64,000 bases of DNA, taken from NCBI RefSeq assembly GCF_024599795.1, contig NZ_CP102246.1, forward strand, positions 3,534,001 through 3,598,000. The letters run 5' to 3'. The stretch's first letter is position 1, and the number at the start of each line of letters is the position of its first letter. The translations under genes were made by a program, and so were the position numbers. This document shows, piece by piece, positions 27,407-38,802 of this stretch. The notes under the pieces are model-generated. The model was not told the DNA's origin. It did not search any database and was given only the letters and a program-made list of their open reading frames with translations. The stretch comes from Enterobacter cloacae complex sp. R_G8 (GTDB lineage Bacteria; Pseudomonadota; Gammaproteobacteria; Enterobacterales; Enterobacteriaceae).

Positions 27407-28165
27407 ATGGAAACACGCCGCGATGACCGCATAGCTCAGCTGATACAGGCGCTGAAGCGCAGTGATAAGCTTCATCTTAAGGAAGCCGCTACCCTCCTCG
27501 GCGTTTCAGAGATGACCATTCGCCGTGACCTGAACAGCGAGAGCGCGCCCGTCGTGCTGCTGGGCGGCTATATCGTGCTGGAGCCGCGTAGCGCCAGTCA
27601 TTATCTGATCAGCGATCAAAAGACGCGCCTGGTTGAAGAGAAACGCAAAGCCGCACGCCTGGCGGCCTCTCTGGTACAACCCCACCAGACGCTGTTTTTT
27701 GACTGCGGCACCACCACGCCGTGGATAATCGAAGCCATCGACAGCAGTATCCCCTTTACCGCCGTGTGCTACTCGCTGAACACCTTCCTGGCCCTTCAGG
27801 AGAAACCCGAGTGCCGGGTGATCCTCTGTGGCGGTGAATTTCACGCCAGTAACGCCATTTTTAAGCCGCTCAATCTTCAGGATACGCTCAGCAATCTGTG
27901 CCCGGATATTGCCTTTTACTCCGCGGCGGGCGTCAGTACCCGTCAGGGGGCAACCTGTTTTAACCTGGAAGAGCTGCCGGTAAAACACTGGGCGTTAAGC
28001 GCCGCGCAATACCATGTGCTGGTGGTGGATCACAGCAAGTTCGGCAAGGTGCGTCCGGCACGGATGGGCGAGCTGGCACAGTTCAATGCCATCGTCAGCG
28101 ATTGCCGCCCGGATGAAGAATACGTGACCTACGCGAAGGCGCAGCAGGTGAAGTTGATGTATTGA
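27407..28165 (+). CDS. deoR: Deoxyribonucleoside regulator DeoR
   Basis: 252-residue DeoR-family repressor. The N-terminal HTH is in HLKEAATLLGVSEMTIRRDLN (about residues 24-44) and the C-terminal phosphosugar-sensor domain has the family DCGTTT motif (FFDCGTTTPW). In E. coli it represses deoCABD, nupG and tsx in response to deoxyribose-5-phosphate. The start at 27407 follows TGAGGA. It is monocistronic. Confidence 0.95.
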   Translation: METRRDDRIAQLIQALKRSDKLHLKEAATLLGVSEMTIRRDLNSESAPVVLLGGYIVLEPRSASHYLISDQKTRLVEEKRKAARLAASLVQPHQTLFFDCGTTTPWIIEAIDSSIPFTAVCYSLNTFLALQEKPECRVILCGGEFHASNAIFKPLNLQDTLSNLCPDIAFYSAAGVSTRQGATCFNLEELPVKHWALSAAQYHVLVVDHSKFGKVRPARMGELAQFNAIVSDCRPDEEYVTYAKAQQVKLMY

Positions 28166-28183
28166 GAGGGGTGCGGTCTGATG

Positions 28184-28215
28184 CCTCACCCCGGCCCTCT
28201 CCCACTGGGAGAGGG
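28184..28215. repeat. CCCTCTCCC/GGGAGAGGG palindromic repeat, copy 2
   Basis: CCTCACCCCGGCCCTCTCCC then ACT then GGGAGAGGG, in the convergent deoR-dacC gap. Confidence 0.9.
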
Positions 28216-28231
28216 TGAAAAGCGGGAAGAC

Positions 28232-29437
28232 TTAACTAAACCAGCTGCCAAACCAGCTATGGAATTTCATCATCACGAAGTCCCACATCCGGCTGAAGAA
28301 GCCGCCCTCTTCGACCGCTTCCATCACAATCAGCGGACGCTGTTCAATCGACTTACCGTTTAACTGGAAATCAATCGTCCCGACCACCTGGCCTTTTTTC
28401 AGCGGCGCGGTGAGCTGCGGATCGGTCAGGGTATAGCTCGCTTTCAGGTTTTTCAGCTGACCACGTGGAATGGTCACCGACCCGGCTTCACCGGCCCCCA
28501 GATTCACCTCACTCTTGTCACCAAACCAGACGCGCTGGCTGACGAACGTGGCATCCGGTTTAATCGGCGTCACGGTTTCAAAGAAGCGGAAGCCCCAGGT
28601 CAGCAGTTTTTCTGACTCGTTAAAACGAATACGGTCGGTTTTGGTGCCCAGCACCACCGAGATCAGACGCATGTCACCCTGGGTCGCGGAGGCCACCAGG
28701 TTATAACCCGCCCCGGCTGTGGTGCCGGTTTTCATCCCGTCCACGTTGACGTTGCTGCTCCACAGCAGACGGTTGCGGTTCGGCTGGCGGATTTTATTAA
28801 AGGTAAACTCTTTCTCTTTGTGGATGGCATATTCGTCCGGCACATCGTGGATGAGCGCCTTGCCGAGCAGCGCCATATCGCGCGCAGTACTGAACTGGCC
28901 CGGCGCATCCAGGCCGTGGACGGTTTTAAAGGTGGTATTGGTCAGACCCAGCTTTTGCGCATAGCCGTTCATCAGGCCAATAAACGAGTCCTGGCTTCCC
29001 GCGACATAATCTGCCAGGGCGATACAGGCATCGTTGCCGGACTGGATAATCACCCCTTTATTCAGATCGGAAACGGAAACCTGATCGCCGGGTTTCAGGA
29101 ACATGACCGATGACCCGCGCAGCGCCGGGTTACCGGTCGCCCAGGCGTCCTTCCCGATAGTGACCATATCGTCCAGCTTGATCTTACCTGCCTTCAAGGC
29201 CTGGCCCACCACGTAGCTGGTCATGATTTTGGTCAGGCTGGCCGGGTCGAGTTTCTCATCCGCATTGCCTTCCGCCAGCACTTTACCGCTGGAGTAATCC
29301 ATCAGGATCCAGGCACGCGCATCCACCGGCGGCGCTTCGGGCGCAGCCTGTTCAGCCGCATAGAGAGTTGGTGCAAACAGGAAAAGGAGCGCGGAGCCTG
29401 CCGCCAGGCTGCGCAGAGAAGTCATTTTTCGCGTCAT
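28232..29437 (-). CDS. dacC: D-alanyl-D-alanine carboxypeptidase DacC (PBP6)
   Basis: 401-residue low-molecular-mass penicillin-binding protein that trims the terminal D-Ala from peptidoglycan pentapeptides. The signal peptide ends near residue 28. Active-site motifs are SLTK (Ser67-Lys70), SGN (QSGNDAC) and KTG ([10 protein letters not shown]). A C-terminal amphipathic helix (about the last 18 residues, [15 protein letters not shown]) anchors it in the inner membrane. The ATG at 29435-29437 follows GGGTGG and matches the E. coli length. Confidence 0.95.
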   Translation of the reverse strand: MTRKMTSLRSLAAGSALLFLFAPTLYAAEQAAPEAPPVDARAWILMDYSSGKVLAEGNADEKLDPASLTKIMTSYVVGQALKAGKIKLDDMVTIGKDAWATGNPALRGSSVMFLKPGDQVSVSDLNKGVIIQSGNDACIALADYVAGSQDSFIGLMNGYAQKLGLTNTTFKTVHGLDAPGQFSTARDMALLGKALIHDVPDEYAIHKEKEFTFNKIRQPNRNRLLWSSNVNVDGMKTGTTAGAGYNLVASATQGDMRLISVVLGTKTDRIRFNESEKLLTWGFRFFETVTPIKPDATFVSQRVWFGDKSEVNLGAGEAGSVTIPRGQLKNLKASYTLTDPQLTAPLKKGQVVGTIDFQLNGKSIEQRPLIVMEAVEEGGFFSRMWDFVMMKFHSWFGSWFS

Positions 29438-29677
29438 AAATGCCACCCGAGTGTCCATTCAAAAATTACGTCACATCACCGTGTCGCAAGAAGCGATGAG
29501 TAATAGCGCACTAAAACGGTTAATGAAACCCAACGAGGGTAAAGTTATTAAAGTTTATGCAATAACATTCAGATACGCTTTGATTAAGGCGATTTTTTTC
29601 TCTTCTGTTGCGTAATTGTTAGGTTTATCTCACCATGGCGAAAAGCTGACTCGGATTCACATCTATCGGGAGTAATT

Positions 29678-30304
29678 ATGATTACGCTGTGGGGAAGGAA
29701 TAATTCGACCAACGTCAAAAAAGTGCTCTGGACGCTGGAGGAGCTGGATTTACCGTTTAACCAGATAATGGCGGGTTTGCAGTATGGGGTTAATAAAGAC
29801 GCCGACTACCTGGCGATGAACCCGAACGGCCTGGTGCCGCTGCTGCGCGATGATGAGACGGATGCCACGCTGTGGGAATCCAACACCATTGTCCGCTACC
29901 TGGCCGCCCAGTATGGGCAAGGCCGTCTGTGGGTAGAAAATCCGGCCCGCCGCGCGCAGGGGGAAAAATGGATGGACTGGGCCAACCAGACGCTCTCCCC
30001 CACGCACCGCGTGCTCCTGATGGGGCTGGTCAGAACCCCGGAAGCCGAGCGCGACTATCCCGCCATTCATGCGGCGCAGGACGCCTGTGAACATCTGTTT
30101 GCGATGATGGACGATGAGCTGGCGAAGCACGCCTGGTTCTCGGGTGCGGACTTCGGCGTGGGCGATATTGCCGTTGCGCCATTTGTCTGGAACCTGACCA
30201 ACATCGGTCTGACGTGGATGCCGCGCCCACACCTGGATCGCTGGCGTAAACAGCTGAGCGAACGCCCGGCGTACCGTAACGTGGTGATGATCCCGGTAAG
30301 CTGA
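29678..30304 (+). CDS. gstB: Glutathione S-transferase GstB
   Basis: 208-residue GST, same length as E. coli GstB. The N-terminal thioredoxin fold begins [18 protein letters not shown], with the cis-proline region NGLVPLL and the glutathione-contact [10 protein letters not shown]; the all-helical C-terminal domain carries the conserved [10 protein letters not shown]. GstB uses bromoacetate as substrate in E. coli. Its stop abuts the convergent yliI stop with no gap. Confidence 0.94.
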   Translation: MITLWGRNNSTNVKKVLWTLEELDLPFNQIMAGLQYGVNKDADYLAMNPNGLVPLLRDDETDATLWESNTIVRYLAAQYGQGRLWVENPARRAQGEKWMDWANQTLSPTHRVLLMGLVRTPEAERDYPAIHAAQDACEHLFAMMDDELAKHAWFSGADFGVGDIAVAPFVWNLTNIGLTWMPRPHLDRWRKQLSERPAYRNVVMIPVS

Positions 30305-31423
30305 TCACCTCCCGGACGGGCTGACTTTCAGCAACTGCCCGTCCGTTTCATCGGTCAGAACATACAGATAGCCGTCCGGCCCGACGCGCACATCGCGGAT
30401 ACGCTGATCCCGGTCGCCCAGGATCCGCCCGTCCTCGGTCACCGTGTTGCCGTTCACGCTCAGGACGATCACGTCCTTCTCCTTCAGCGCCCCGATAAAC
30501 AGCTTGTTTTTCCACTGCGGGAACACGTCACTGTCATAAAACGCCATCCCGCTCACGGCGGGTGAGACTTTCCAGACAAACAGCGGTTTTTCGGTTCCTT
30601 CAACGTGTTCACCTTTCGCCTCAGGAATTTTTAATCCGCTATAGTTGATACCGTGGGTCGCCAGCGGCCAGCCATAGTTTTTCCCTTTCTCCGGGATGTT
30701 GATCTCATCCCCGCCCCGCGGGCCGTGTTCGTTAAGCCACAGCGTGTCGCTCCACGGGTTCATCGCCATCCCTTGCGGGTTACGAATGCCATAAGACCAG
30801 ATTTCCGGCCGCGCACCGGCGGTGTTTACAAAGGGGTTATCCGGCGGGACTTTGCCATCCTCCGTCAGGCGCACCACTTTCCCCTGGAGTTTATCCAGAT
30901 CCTGCGCCGTCGGGCGCTTGTTGTTTTCGCCCAGCGCAATAAACAGATAGCCTTTGCCATCAAATACCAGCCTTCCGCCAAAGTGGTTACCGGTGGAGAG
31001 TTTCGGCATCTGACGGAACACCACCTGGAACGCCTCAAGGCGGGAAAGATCGTCGCTTAAGCGCCCGTAACCCACCGCCGTTCCGGCTTTGCCGTCAGCG
31101 CCTGCCTCGGCGTAACTCAGCCAGACGCGGCGCGAGGTGGCAAAATCCGGCGCCAGCACCACGTCCAGCAGTCCTCCCTGTCCGTTGGCCCAGACTTTGG
31201 GCACCCCTGTTATCGGGTCTGACAGCCCTTTCCCGGCCTGCCAGTGTTTCAACTGGCCGCCCTTCAACGTCACGAGCAGCCCTTTATTATCCGGCAGGAA
31301 CGCCAGCGACCAGGGGTGTTCGAGTTTGCTCTGCAATACCTCAACCTTAACCGCATCAGGCGCAGCAAGGAGCGAAAATGGAAATAACAACGCAGGCAGG
31401 AAAATCAGCGAGGATCGGTGCAT
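30305..31423 (-). CDS. yliI: PQQ-dependent soluble aldose sugar dehydrogenase YliI
   Basis: 372-residue periplasmic six-blade beta-propeller of the soluble glucose/aldose dehydrogenase family. A signal peptide of about 20 residues precedes EVLQSKLEHPWSLAFLPD. Family marks are GNHFGGRLVFDGKGYLFIALGE (with the catalytic His), IWSYGIRNPQGMAMNP and NEHGPRGGDEIN. In E. coli the enzyme needs externally supplied PQQ. The ATG at 31421-31423 matches the E. coli N-terminus. Confidence 0.93.
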   Translation of the reverse strand: MHRSSLIFLPALLFPFSLLAAPDAVKVEVLQSKLEHPWSLAFLPDNKGLLVTLKGGQLKHWQAGKGLSDPITGVPKVWANGQGGLLDVVLAPDFATSRRVWLSYAEAGADGKAGTAVGYGRLSDDLSRLEAFQVVFRQMPKLSTGNHFGGRLVFDGKGYLFIALGENNKRPTAQDLDKLQGKVVRLTEDGKVPPDNPFVNTAGARPEIWSYGIRNPQGMAMNPWSDTLWLNEHGPRGGDEINIPEKGKNYGWPLATHGINYSGLKIPEAKGEHVEGTEKPLFVWKVSPAVSGMAFYDSDVFPQWKNKLFIGALKEKDVIVLSVNGNTVTEDGRILGDRDQRIRDVRVGPDGYLYVLTDETDGQLLKVSPSGR

Positions 31424-31507
31424 AACGCGCTCCTTTATCGGCATATGGCATAAAGATTAGCCACTACGTCCGGGCGCGTTATCACTTTTACAAAAGCTTA
31501 ATCAGAA

Positions 31508-31525
31508 GGGGGAGTTGCCTCCCCC
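31508..31525 (-). terminator. Candidate terminator of bssR
   Basis: GGGGGAG (31508-31514) pairs with CTCCCCC (31519-31525) just past the bssR stop. On the minus strand the following bases (TTCTGATT) are only moderately T-rich. Confidence 0.45.
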
Positions 31526-31529
31526 GGAA

Positions 31530-31913
31530 TCAGTGCTGTTCAAGCTTCGCGTGCTCGTTCAGACACATGATGCATAGAGAGAGCGTTGTCAGGCAGTTTT
31601 CAAGCTTCTCCGCGTTTACAGCGATAAAAGTCGGGCAGTCATGGCGTCCGTTCATCAGACAAACCCCGGCAATGGAGAGCACCTCGGCGGCGCGGCGCAG
31701 CGCAATACATTCGCTTTCTGCGTATTCCGCTTTCAGGATGGGTGCTTTTTCACGCATGAAATTGCAAAGTTCAAAGAAATTATCACGCAGATGTTCGCTT
31801 TCGCTGACTGACATATACCCTTTCGCCTTCCTCAGCTGCAGATATGCGGCAAGGTCGATTCGGGCGTTGATCAGCTTGTTCAGCAGATCGCGTTTCAGTC
31901 TGTCAACGGACAT
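31530..31913 (-). CDS. bssR: Biofilm formation regulator BssR
   Basis: 127-residue protein resembling E. coli BssR (YliH), recognised by LRKAKGYMSVSES, HDCPTFIAVNAEKLENCL and the overall length. It affects biofilm formation through catabolite and indole/AI-2 signalling in E. coli; there is no known enzymatic domain. The ATG at 31911-31913 is chosen: the AGGAGG at 31921-31926 is 7 bp away from it but only 1 bp from the ATG two codons upstream. Confidence 0.85.
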   Translation of the reverse strand: MSVDRLKRDLLNKLINARIDLAAYLQLRKAKGYMSVSESEHLRDNFFELCNFMREKAPILKAEYAESECIALRRAAEVLSIAGVCLMNGRHDCPTFIAVNAEKLENCLTTLSLCIMCLNEHAKLEQH

Positions 31914-32129
31914 GCTCATTCCTCCTCTGTCAGCCCCTGTGCACAGTCAGAATAAGGTTATTTTTTGTACAGTTTAATGCCTGAGATCAATTATTCTTAA
32001 CTGATTAACATTCTTTACAATGTTACAACCTTCGCGGGCATCATCTGCACTGCAAAGAGTGTATAAATCCCCCGCGATACGCTGTAAAATCCCGCCCTGA
32101 TAACTCCATAATTGATGAATTTTTAACCT

Positions 32130-33455
32130 ATGAGCAATGTTACGCACCCGCCGAAAATCGGCTTTGTCTCCCTGGGCTGCCCGAAAAACCTGGTGGATTC
32201 TGAACGCATCCTGACCGAACTTCGCACCGAGGGCTACGACGTGGTGCCAAGCTACGACAACGCCGACATGGTGATCGTGAACACCTGCGGGTTTATCGAC
32301 AGCGCGGTTCAGGAATCCCTGGAAGCCATTGGTGAAGCCCTGACGGAAAACGGCAAAGTGATTGTGACCGGCTGCCTGGGCGCAAAAGAAGACCAGATCC
32401 GTGAAGTGCACCCGAAGGTGCTGGAGATCACCGGTCCACACAGCTACGAGCAGGTGCTGGAACATGTTCATCACTACGTACCCAAGCCTAAGCACAACCC
32501 GTTCCTGAGCCTGGTGCCGGAACAGGGCGTGAAGCTGACACCGCGTCACTACGCTTACCTGAAAATTTCCGAAGGCTGCAACCATCGCTGCACCTTCTGC
32601 ATTATCCCGTCCATGCGTGGCGATCTGGTGAGCCGCCCAATTGGCGACGTGCTGGCAGAAGCCAAACGTCTGGCGGACGCGGGCGTGAAGGAGCTGCTGG
32701 TGATCTCCCAGGACACCTCCGCCTACGGCGTGGATGTGAAGCACCGTTCCGGTTTCCACAACGGCGAACCGGTGAAAACCAGCATGGTCGGCCTGTGCGA
32801 ACAGCTCGCTAAACTGGGCATCTGGACGCGTCTGCACTACGTCTACCCTTATCCGCACGTTGACGACGTGATCCCGCTGATGGCCGAAGGCAAAATCCTG
32901 CCGTACCTGGATATCCCGCTGCAGCACGCCAGCCCGCGTATCCTGAAGCTGATGAAACGCCCTGGCTCCGTTGACCGCCAGCTGGCGCGCATCAAGCAGT
33001 GGCGTGAAATCTGCCCGGATCTGACCCTGCGTTCGACCTTCATCGTTGGCTTCCCGGGTGAAACCGAAGAAGACTTCCAGATGCTGCTCGACTTCCTGAA
33101 AGAGGCCCGTCTGGACCGCGTGGGCTGCTTCAAGTACAGCCCGGTTGAAGGCGCGACCGCTAACGAACTGGCGGATCAGGTGCCGGAAGAGGTGAAAGAA
33201 GAGCGCTGGAACCGCTTCATGCAGCTGCAACAGCAGATCTCTGCTGAACGTCTGCAGGAGAAAGTGGGCCGCGAAATTATGGTCATCATCGACGAAGTTG
33301 ACGAAGAAGGCGCGATTGGCCGCAGCATGGCGGATGCCCCTGAAATCGACGGCGCGGTGTACCTGAACGGCGAAACCAGCGTCAAGCCGGGTGACATCAT
33401 TCGCGTGAAAGTGCAAAACGCCGACGAGTACGATCTCTGGGGTAGCCGGGTTTAA
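32130..33455 (+). CDS. rimO: Ribosomal protein S12 methylthiotransferase RimO
   Basis: 441-residue radical-SAM methylthiotransferase that adds a methylthio group to Asp88 of ribosomal protein S12. The N-terminal MTTase domain holds Cys17, Cys53 and Cys82; the radical-SAM CxxxCxxC is Cys150/Cys154/Cys157 ([13 protein letters not shown]); a TRAM domain closes the protein. Length equals E. coli RimO. The E. coli neighbours yliE and yliF are not present downstream. Confidence 0.96.
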   Translation: MSNVTHPPKIGFVSLGCPKNLVDSERILTELRTEGYDVVPSYDNADMVIVNTCGFIDSAVQESLEAIGEALTENGKVIVTGCLGAKEDQIREVHPKVLEITGPHSYEQVLEHVHHYVPKPKHNPFLSLVPEQGVKLTPRHYAYLKISEGCNHRCTFCIIPSMRGDLVSRPIGDVLAEAKRLADAGVKELLVISQDTSAYGVDVKHRSGFHNGEPVKTSMVGLCEQLAKLGIWTRLHYVYPYPHVDDVIPLMAEGKILPYLDIPLQHASPRILKLMKRPGSVDRQLARIKQWREICPDLTLRSTFIVGFPGETEEDFQMLLDFLKEARLDRVGCFKYSPVEGATANELADQVPEEVKEERWNRFMQLQQQISAERLQEKVGREIMVIIDEVDEEGAIGRSMADAPEIDGAVYLNGETSVKPGDIIRVKVQNADEYDLWGSRV

Positions 33456-33477
33456 TCTCGCTGCACCTCATTTTCAG

Positions 33478-33505
33478 GCCGGGTAAGGCGTAGCCGCCAC
33501 CCGGC
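33478..33505. repeat. REP element between rimO and gsiD
   Basis: GCCGGGTAAGGCGTAGCC then GCCACCCGGC, a REP palindrome in the convergent rimO/gsiD gap. Confidence 0.85.
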
Positions 33506-33518
33506 ACATTCCACTGCC

Positions 33519-34430
33519 CTACCCCTTAATCCGCGGATCCAGCGCATCGCGCAGCCCATCCCCCAGCAGGTTGAACGCCAGCACGGTCAGGAAAATCGCC
33601 AGACTCGGGAATATCGCCACATGCGGCGCAATCACCATATCTGCCCTCGCCTCGTTGAGCATCGCGCCCCACTCCGGCGTCGGTGGCTGTGCGCCTAGTC
33701 CCAGAAACGACAGGCTGGCGGCCGAGATAATCGACACGCCGATACGCATGGTGAAATAGACCACAATCGACGACACCGTCCCCGGCAGAATATGGCTGAA
33801 GAGGATGTTGGCGTCGCTGGCCCCCATACTGCGGGCGGATTCAATAAAGGTCTGCTGCTTCAGTACCAGCGTATTGCCGCGCACCAGGCGGGCAAACGCC
33901 GGGATCGAAAAGACCGCGACGGCGATGATGACGTTCGCCATGCCGCTGCCCATAATGGCGACAACCGCAATCGCCAGCAAAATGCCGGGAAAGGCAAACA
34001 GCACGTCGCAAATGCGCATAATGATCCGGTCCCACCAGCCTTCGTAATACCCCGCCACCAGGCCCAGGACGGTGCCAATCACCGCACCGATCAGAACCGC
34101 AAACACCCCGGCGGCGAGCGATATCTGCGCACCCATCAGCACGCGGCTAAAAATATCGCGCCCCAGAGAGTCCACACCGAACCAGTGCATCATCGACGGT
34201 CCGTCATTCAGGCGGTCGTAATCAAAGTAGTTTTCCGCATCATACGGTGCCACCCACGGCGCAATGGCCGCCACCACAATCAGCAGCAGTACAAACAGCC
34301 CCGCCGTCATGGCGACAGGCTGGCGACGAAAGCGCCGCCAGAATTCAGACCACGGGGTGCGGATATGGTCCGGCTTCAGCCCCGGCATAGCGTTTACAAT
34401 GGCCTGACGACGCCAGTTCAACAATCGCAT
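33519..34430 (-). CDS. gsiD: Glutathione ABC transporter permease GsiD
   Basis: 303-residue DppC-type inner-membrane permease: cytoplasmic N-terminus with the OppC_N pattern ([20 protein letters not shown]), the [15 protein letters not shown] periplasmic motif and the EAA-like loop [21 protein letters not shown]. The ATG at 34428-34430 restores the MRLLNWRR start; a longer reading would begin inside gsiC. Last gene of the gsi operon. Confidence 0.95.
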   Translation of the reverse strand: MRLLNWRRQAIVNAMPGLKPDHIRTPWSEFWRRFRRQPVAMTAGLFVLLLIVVAAIAPWVAPYDAENYFDYDRLNDGPSMMHWFGVDSLGRDIFSRVLMGAQISLAAGVFAVLIGAVIGTVLGLVAGYYEGWWDRIIMRICDVLFAFPGILLAIAVVAIMGSGMANVIIAVAVFSIPAFARLVRGNTLVLKQQTFIESARSMGASDANILFSHILPGTVSSIVVYFTMRIGVSIISAASLSFLGLGAQPPTPEWGAMLNEARADMVIAPHVAIFPSLAIFLTVLAFNLLGDGLRDALDPRIKG

Positions 34431-34431
34431 C

Positions 34432-35352
34432 TTACTTATACCTGATGGCCGGATTAATGGCGGCGTACAGCACATCCACCACTAAATTGATAAGAATAAA
34501 CTCCAGCGAGAAGAGCAGGACTTCCGCCTGAATGACCGGATAGTCGCGCATCTCGACCGAATCCACCAGCAGGCGCCCCAGCCCCGGCCAGTTGAAGACC
34601 TTTTCCACCACGATAGAGCCCCCCAGCAGGAAACCAAACTGCAGCCCCATCATGGTCACCACCGGGATCATCGCGTTGCGAAAACCGTGTTTGAGGATGA
34701 CCCACTTCTCGCTCACCCCTTTCGCCCGTGCGGTGCGGATGTAGTCCTCACTCAACACGTCAACGAACGAGGCGCGGGTAAAACGAGCCATCACCGCCGA
34801 AACGGCCGCGCCCAGCGTCATGGACGGCAGGATGTAGTGCTTCCAGGTGTCGGCCCCGACGGTGGGCAACCAGCCCAGCTCCACGGAGAAAATCTGCATC
34901 AGGAGCATCCCCAGCGCAAAGGCCGGGAAAGAGATCCCGGTCACCGCCAGCGCCATGCCAAGCTTGTCCGGCCAGCGGTTGCGCCAGACTGCAGCGACAA
35001 TCCCGGCGCCAAGCCCAAACACCACCGCCCAGCTCATGCTGGCTATCGTTAACCAGAACGTGGGCATAAAGCGGCTGGCAATCTCTTCCGACACCGGACG
35101 ACGCGACACCATTGAGATACCAAAATCGCCCTGCAGAACGTTGCACATATAATGGATGAACTGGATATACAGCGGCTGGTCGAGGCCAAGCTGCTTACGC
35201 ACCAGCTCAATGACGGTGGCATCCGCTTCGGGCCCGGCTACCAGACGCGCCGGATCGCCCGGCAGCATATGGACAAACAGAAACACCAGCACCGCCACAA
35301 TCAGCAGCGTCGGGATAAGCCCGAGCAGGCGTTTACAAACATAATTGAGCAT
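34432..35352 (-). CDS. gsiC: Glutathione ABC transporter permease GsiC
   Basis: 306-residue DppB-type permease with the N-terminal block [28 protein letters not shown] and the loop [22 protein letters not shown] that contacts the ATPase GsiA. It pairs with GsiD to form the glutathione channel. It lies 5 bp after gsiB and 1 bp before gsiD. Confidence 0.96.
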   Translation of the reverse strand: MLNYVCKRLLGLIPTLLIVAVLVFLFVHMLPGDPARLVAGPEADATVIELVRKQLGLDQPLYIQFIHYMCNVLQGDFGISMVSRRPVSEEIASRFMPTFWLTIASMSWAVVFGLGAGIVAAVWRNRWPDKLGMALAVTGISFPAFALGMLLMQIFSVELGWLPTVGADTWKHYILPSMTLGAAVSAVMARFTRASFVDVLSEDYIRTARAKGVSEKWVILKHGFRNAMIPVVTMMGLQFGFLLGGSIVVEKVFNWPGLGRLLVDSVEMRDYPVIQAEVLLFSLEFILINLVVDVLYAAINPAIRYK

Positions 35353-35357
35353 GAGTG

Positions 35358-36896
35358 TTATTTTAAATCCGCATCGTCAAAGCTAAAGCCCGTATCCGGC
35401 ATGATGTAGAACCCGGTCAACGCTTTGTTATGCGCAGAAACCAGTTTTTCCACCACCAGCGGTACCCACGGCGACTCTTTCCAGATGATATCCTGAGCGT
35501 CTTTGTAGAGGCGCGCTTTCTCGTCTGGTTTCGTGGTTTTCAGCGCATCGGCAAGATCTTTGTCCACCTGCGGATTGCTGTAGAATGCCGTGTTGAACAG
35601 GGTCGGCGGCCAGTTCTGCGAGGCGAACAGCGGCGACAGCGCCCAGTCAGCCTCACCGGTAGAGGCCGACCAGCCGGTGTAGAACATCCGCACGCCGCTC
35701 TCTTTCTGCCCTTTCCCTTCCACTTCAGCCGCACGCTGCCCGGCATCCATCGCGGTGACCTGCACCTTAATACCGACCTGCGCCAGTTGCTGCTGGGTAA
35801 ACTGCAGCACCTTCTGCGCGGTACTGTGATTATGTGACGACCACAGCGTGGTGCTAAAGCCGTTCGGGAAGCCCGCCTCTTTTAACAGTTCACGGGCTTT
35901 CGCCGGATCGTATGGCCACGGCTGATAGCTTTGCGCATAGGCAATAGCCGGCGGCAGGACGCCGGTGGCCGGGGTGGCGAAGCCCGCGAAGGCCACTTTT
36001 ACCAGCGCCTGACGGTTGATGGCGTAGTTAATGGCCTCGCGCACTTTGGGATTATCAAACGGTTTTTGCGTTACGTTCATACTGATGTAACGCTGCATAA
36101 TGGACGGACTGGCCACCAGCTCCAGCTTGCTGTTCTTCTGCAGGATCGCCGCCTGCTCGTACGGGATCGGGAAGGCAAACTGCGCCTCGCCGGTTTGCAG
36201 CATCGCCGCGCGGGTGTTGTTGTCCACCACCGGACGCCAGGTGATGGTGTCGAGCTTCGGCAGCCCCTGCTGCCAGTAGCCGGCGAATTTCTTCACCTTC
36301 ACAAAGTCCGTCTGGTTCCAGGTAACCAGCTCATACGGGCCGGTCCCGACCGGATGGAACCCAATCTCACTGCCGTATTTTTTCAGCGCAGCAGGCGAGA
36401 TCATCGCCGTCGCCGGATGCGCCAGAATATTGATAAAGGCTGAGAACGGCTCTTTGAGGGTGATTTTCACCGTTGTCGGGTCAACCACTTCAGTGCTGGC
36501 GATATTTTTATAAAGGTTGTAGCGCTTGAGGCTGTTTTGCGGGTTGCTGGCGCGATCGAGGTTGATCTTCACCGCCTCCGCGTTGAAATCGGTGCCATCC
36601 TGGAACTTCACGCCGGTTCTGAGCTTGATGGTATACACCAGCCCGTTATCCGATACGGTGTACCCTTCCGCCAGCACATTTTTCAGCTTCATCTCTCTGT
36701 CCAGGCCAAACAGCCCCTGGTAGAACGATTTGGCGACCGCCTGCGACAGCGTATCGTTGGCGTCATAGGGATCAAGGGTAGTGAAATTGGAGCCGACGGC
36801 AACCACCACATCTTTGGCAGCGAACGCGGGGGACACGGCCAGGGCTGCCGTCACGCTCGCGGCTAACAGCCATGTACGAGCAACAAATTTAACCAT
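35358..36896 (-). CDS. gsiB: Glutathione-binding periplasmic protein GsiB
   Basis: 512-residue SBP_bac_5 binding protein. The signal peptide ends after VSPAFAA (about residue 26), giving a mature start [18 protein letters not shown]. It delivers glutathione to the GsiACD importer. Length equals E. coli GsiB. Confidence 0.95.
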   Translation of the reverse strand: MVKFVARTWLLAASVTAALAVSPAFAAKDVVVAVGSNFTTLDPYDANDTLSQAVAKSFYQGLFGLDREMKLKNVLAEGYTVSDNGLVYTIKLRTGVKFQDGTDFNAEAVKINLDRASNPQNSLKRYNLYKNIASTEVVDPTTVKITLKEPFSAFINILAHPATAMISPAALKKYGSEIGFHPVGTGPYELVTWNQTDFVKVKKFAGYWQQGLPKLDTITWRPVVDNNTRAAMLQTGEAQFAFPIPYEQAAILQKNSKLELVASPSIMQRYISMNVTQKPFDNPKVREAINYAINRQALVKVAFAGFATPATGVLPPAIAYAQSYQPWPYDPAKARELLKEAGFPNGFSTTLWSSHNHSTAQKVLQFTQQQLAQVGIKVQVTAMDAGQRAAEVEGKGQKESGVRMFYTGWSASTGEADWALSPLFASQNWPPTLFNTAFYSNPQVDKDLADALKTTKPDEKARLYKDAQDIIWKESPWVPLVVEKLVSAHNKALTGFYIMPDTGFSFDDADLK

Positions 36897-36919
36897 TGTG
36901 TTCTCCTGCCTGTTATAGG

Positions 36920-38791
36920 TTATAACCGCGAAAATGCATTGTCCTGACGCGGTGGGGCAACAAAATGACCGGGGCCCACCTCACGCAGCGTGACCCGCTC
37001 CATGATCTCGCCTCGTTTACGAATATTGCTCGGCATCTCATCCTGCAGCAGCACGCGCTGGCCGTGACGATGCGCGGGATCGGCAACCGGTACCGCTGCC
37101 ATCAGCTTACGGGTGTACGGGTGCTGCGGGTTCTCAAACACCGCCCGCCGCGGACCAATCTCGACGATTTGCCCCAGATACATCACCGCCACACGATGGC
37201 TGATGCGTTCAACCACCGCCATGTCATGGGAAATAAAGAGGAAGGCAATCCCCATATCCCGCTGTAAGTCGAGCAATAAATTGATGATTTGCGCGCGGAT
37301 AGAGACATCCAGCGCCGAGACGGACTCGTCCGCAATCACCACTTTTGGATTCAGGGCCAGCGCGCGGGCAATACAGATACGCTGTCGCTGGCCACCGGAA
37401 AACTCATGCGGGTAACGCCAGGCATGTTCCGGCTTCAGGCCCACGCGTTCCAGCAGCCACGCCACCCGACGCTGTGCGGCGTCGCCGTCGAGCAGGTTAT
37501 GCACCCGCAGCGGCTCCATAATCGAATACCCCACCGTATGGCGCGGATCCAGAGAGGCATAAGGGTCCTGAAAAATAAACTGGATATCCCGCCTCACCGC
37601 CTGAAGTTTGCTGTCCGCAAGGGTATCGATCCGCTCACCGTTAAAGGTAATGGTCCCTTCCTGCGACGCCACCAGCCGGAGTAACGCGCGCCCGGTGGTG
37701 GATTTGCCGCAGCCCGACTCTCCCACCAGCGCCAGCGTTTCGCCTGGCCACAGATCAAAACTGACGTTTTCCACCGCATGGACTTCACGCTTCACGCGGT
37801 TGAAAATGCCGCTGCGCAGAGGAAAACGGGTCACCAGACCCCGCACTTCCAGTATGGGCTTGCCGGGCACCACGGTGTCCTGCTCGGTTTCGTCTTCCTG
37901 ACGGCCCGCCGCCTCAAGGGAAATCAGCGGGAAACGGCGCGGTAGCTCGCTGCCATTCATCGCTCCCAGACGCGGAACCGCTGCCAGCAGCGCTTTGGTA
38001 TAGGGATGCGCGGGCGCATGGAAAATCTGCTCGACCGTGCCGGTTTCTACCGCCCTGCCCTGGTGCATCACCAGCACGCGATCGGCAATATCGGCGACTA
38101 CGCCCATATCATGGGTGATAAAAATCACCCCCATCTCCATCTCCTGCTGCAGCACTTTGATAAGCTGCAGGATCTGCGCCTGGATGGTGACATCCAGCGC
38201 TGTCGTCGGTTCGTCGGCAATCAATACCGCCGGACGGCAGGAGAGCGCCATGGCAATCATTACCCGCTGACGCATCCCGCCGGAGAGCTGATGCGGATAG
38301 CGCCCGAGGATCGCCTGCGCCTCCGGAATGCGAACCAGCTCCAGCATCCGTTTGGCTTCCAGGAGCGCTTCATCGCCGCTCAGCCCCTGATGCAGACGGA
38401 TGGACTCAGCAATTTGTTCCCCGACCGGGAAGACCGGGTTCAGCGAGGTCATCGGCTCCTGGAAGATCATCGCGATATCCGCCCCGCGCACGCCCTGCAT
38501 CTGTGCTGCGCTCAGCTCGTTTACATCAATGACCTGACGATTGCGACGGCGCAGGAGCATCTTCTCGCTGCTGATTTGCCCGCCCGTCTGTTCCAGCAGG
38601 CGCATCAGCGCCAGCGCGGTGACCGACTTCCCGGAACCGGACTCACCCACAATCGCCAGCGTTTCGCCGCGGTTGAGCGAGAACGATAAATTCTCAACTG
38701 CGGGGATGAACTGCCGCTCTTCCTGAAACGCAATATTCAGCTGATGGACAGCCAGCACTTCGCGGTTATCCAGCTCTTCACTGTGCGGCAC
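36920..38791 (-). CDS. gsiA: Glutathione ABC transporter ATPase GsiA (two ABC domains)
   Basis: 623-residue fused double ATPase. The first domain has Walker A GESGSGKS (49-56), signature [15 protein letters not shown] and Walker [12 protein letters not shown]; the second has GESGCGKS (about 355), signature [15 protein letters not shown] and [13 protein letters not shown]. Each ends with the oligopeptide C-terminal [24 protein letters not shown] motif. It energises GsiBCD and follows iaaA by 11 bp. Confidence 0.96.
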   Translation of the reverse strand: MPHSEELDNREVLAVHQLNIAFQEERQFIPAVENLSFSLNRGETLAIVGESGSGKSVTALALMRLLEQTGGQISSEKMLLRRRNRQVIDVNELSAAQMQGVRGADIAMIFQEPMTSLNPVFPVGEQIAESIRLHQGLSGDEALLEAKRMLELVRIPEAQAILGRYPHQLSGGMRQRVMIAMALSCRPAVLIADEPTTALDVTIQAQILQLIKVLQQEMEMGVIFITHDMGVVADIADRVLVMHQGRAVETGTVEQIFHAPAHPYTKALLAAVPRLGAMNGSELPRRFPLISLEAAGRQEDETEQDTVVPGKPILEVRGLVTRFPLRSGIFNRVKREVHAVENVSFDLWPGETLALVGESGCGKSTTGRALLRLVASQEGTITFNGERIDTLADSKLQAVRRDIQFIFQDPYASLDPRHTVGYSIMEPLRVHNLLDGDAAQRRVAWLLERVGLKPEHAWRYPHEFSGGQRQRICIARALALNPKVVIADESVSALDVSIRAQIINLLLDLQRDMGIAFLFISHDMAVVERISHRVAVMYLGQIVEIGPRRAVFENPQHPYTRKLMAAVPVADPAHRHGQRVLLQDEMPSNIRKRGEIMERVTLREVGPGHFVAPPRQDNAFSRL

Positions 38792-38802
38792 GCGTTGCCC
38801 CC

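Noticed and set aside
31974..33416. 480-codon open frame antisense to rimO
   Set aside because: It mirrors rimO on the other strand; composition is rich in His, Arg, Gln and Val as expected for an antisense shadow, with no recognisable domain.
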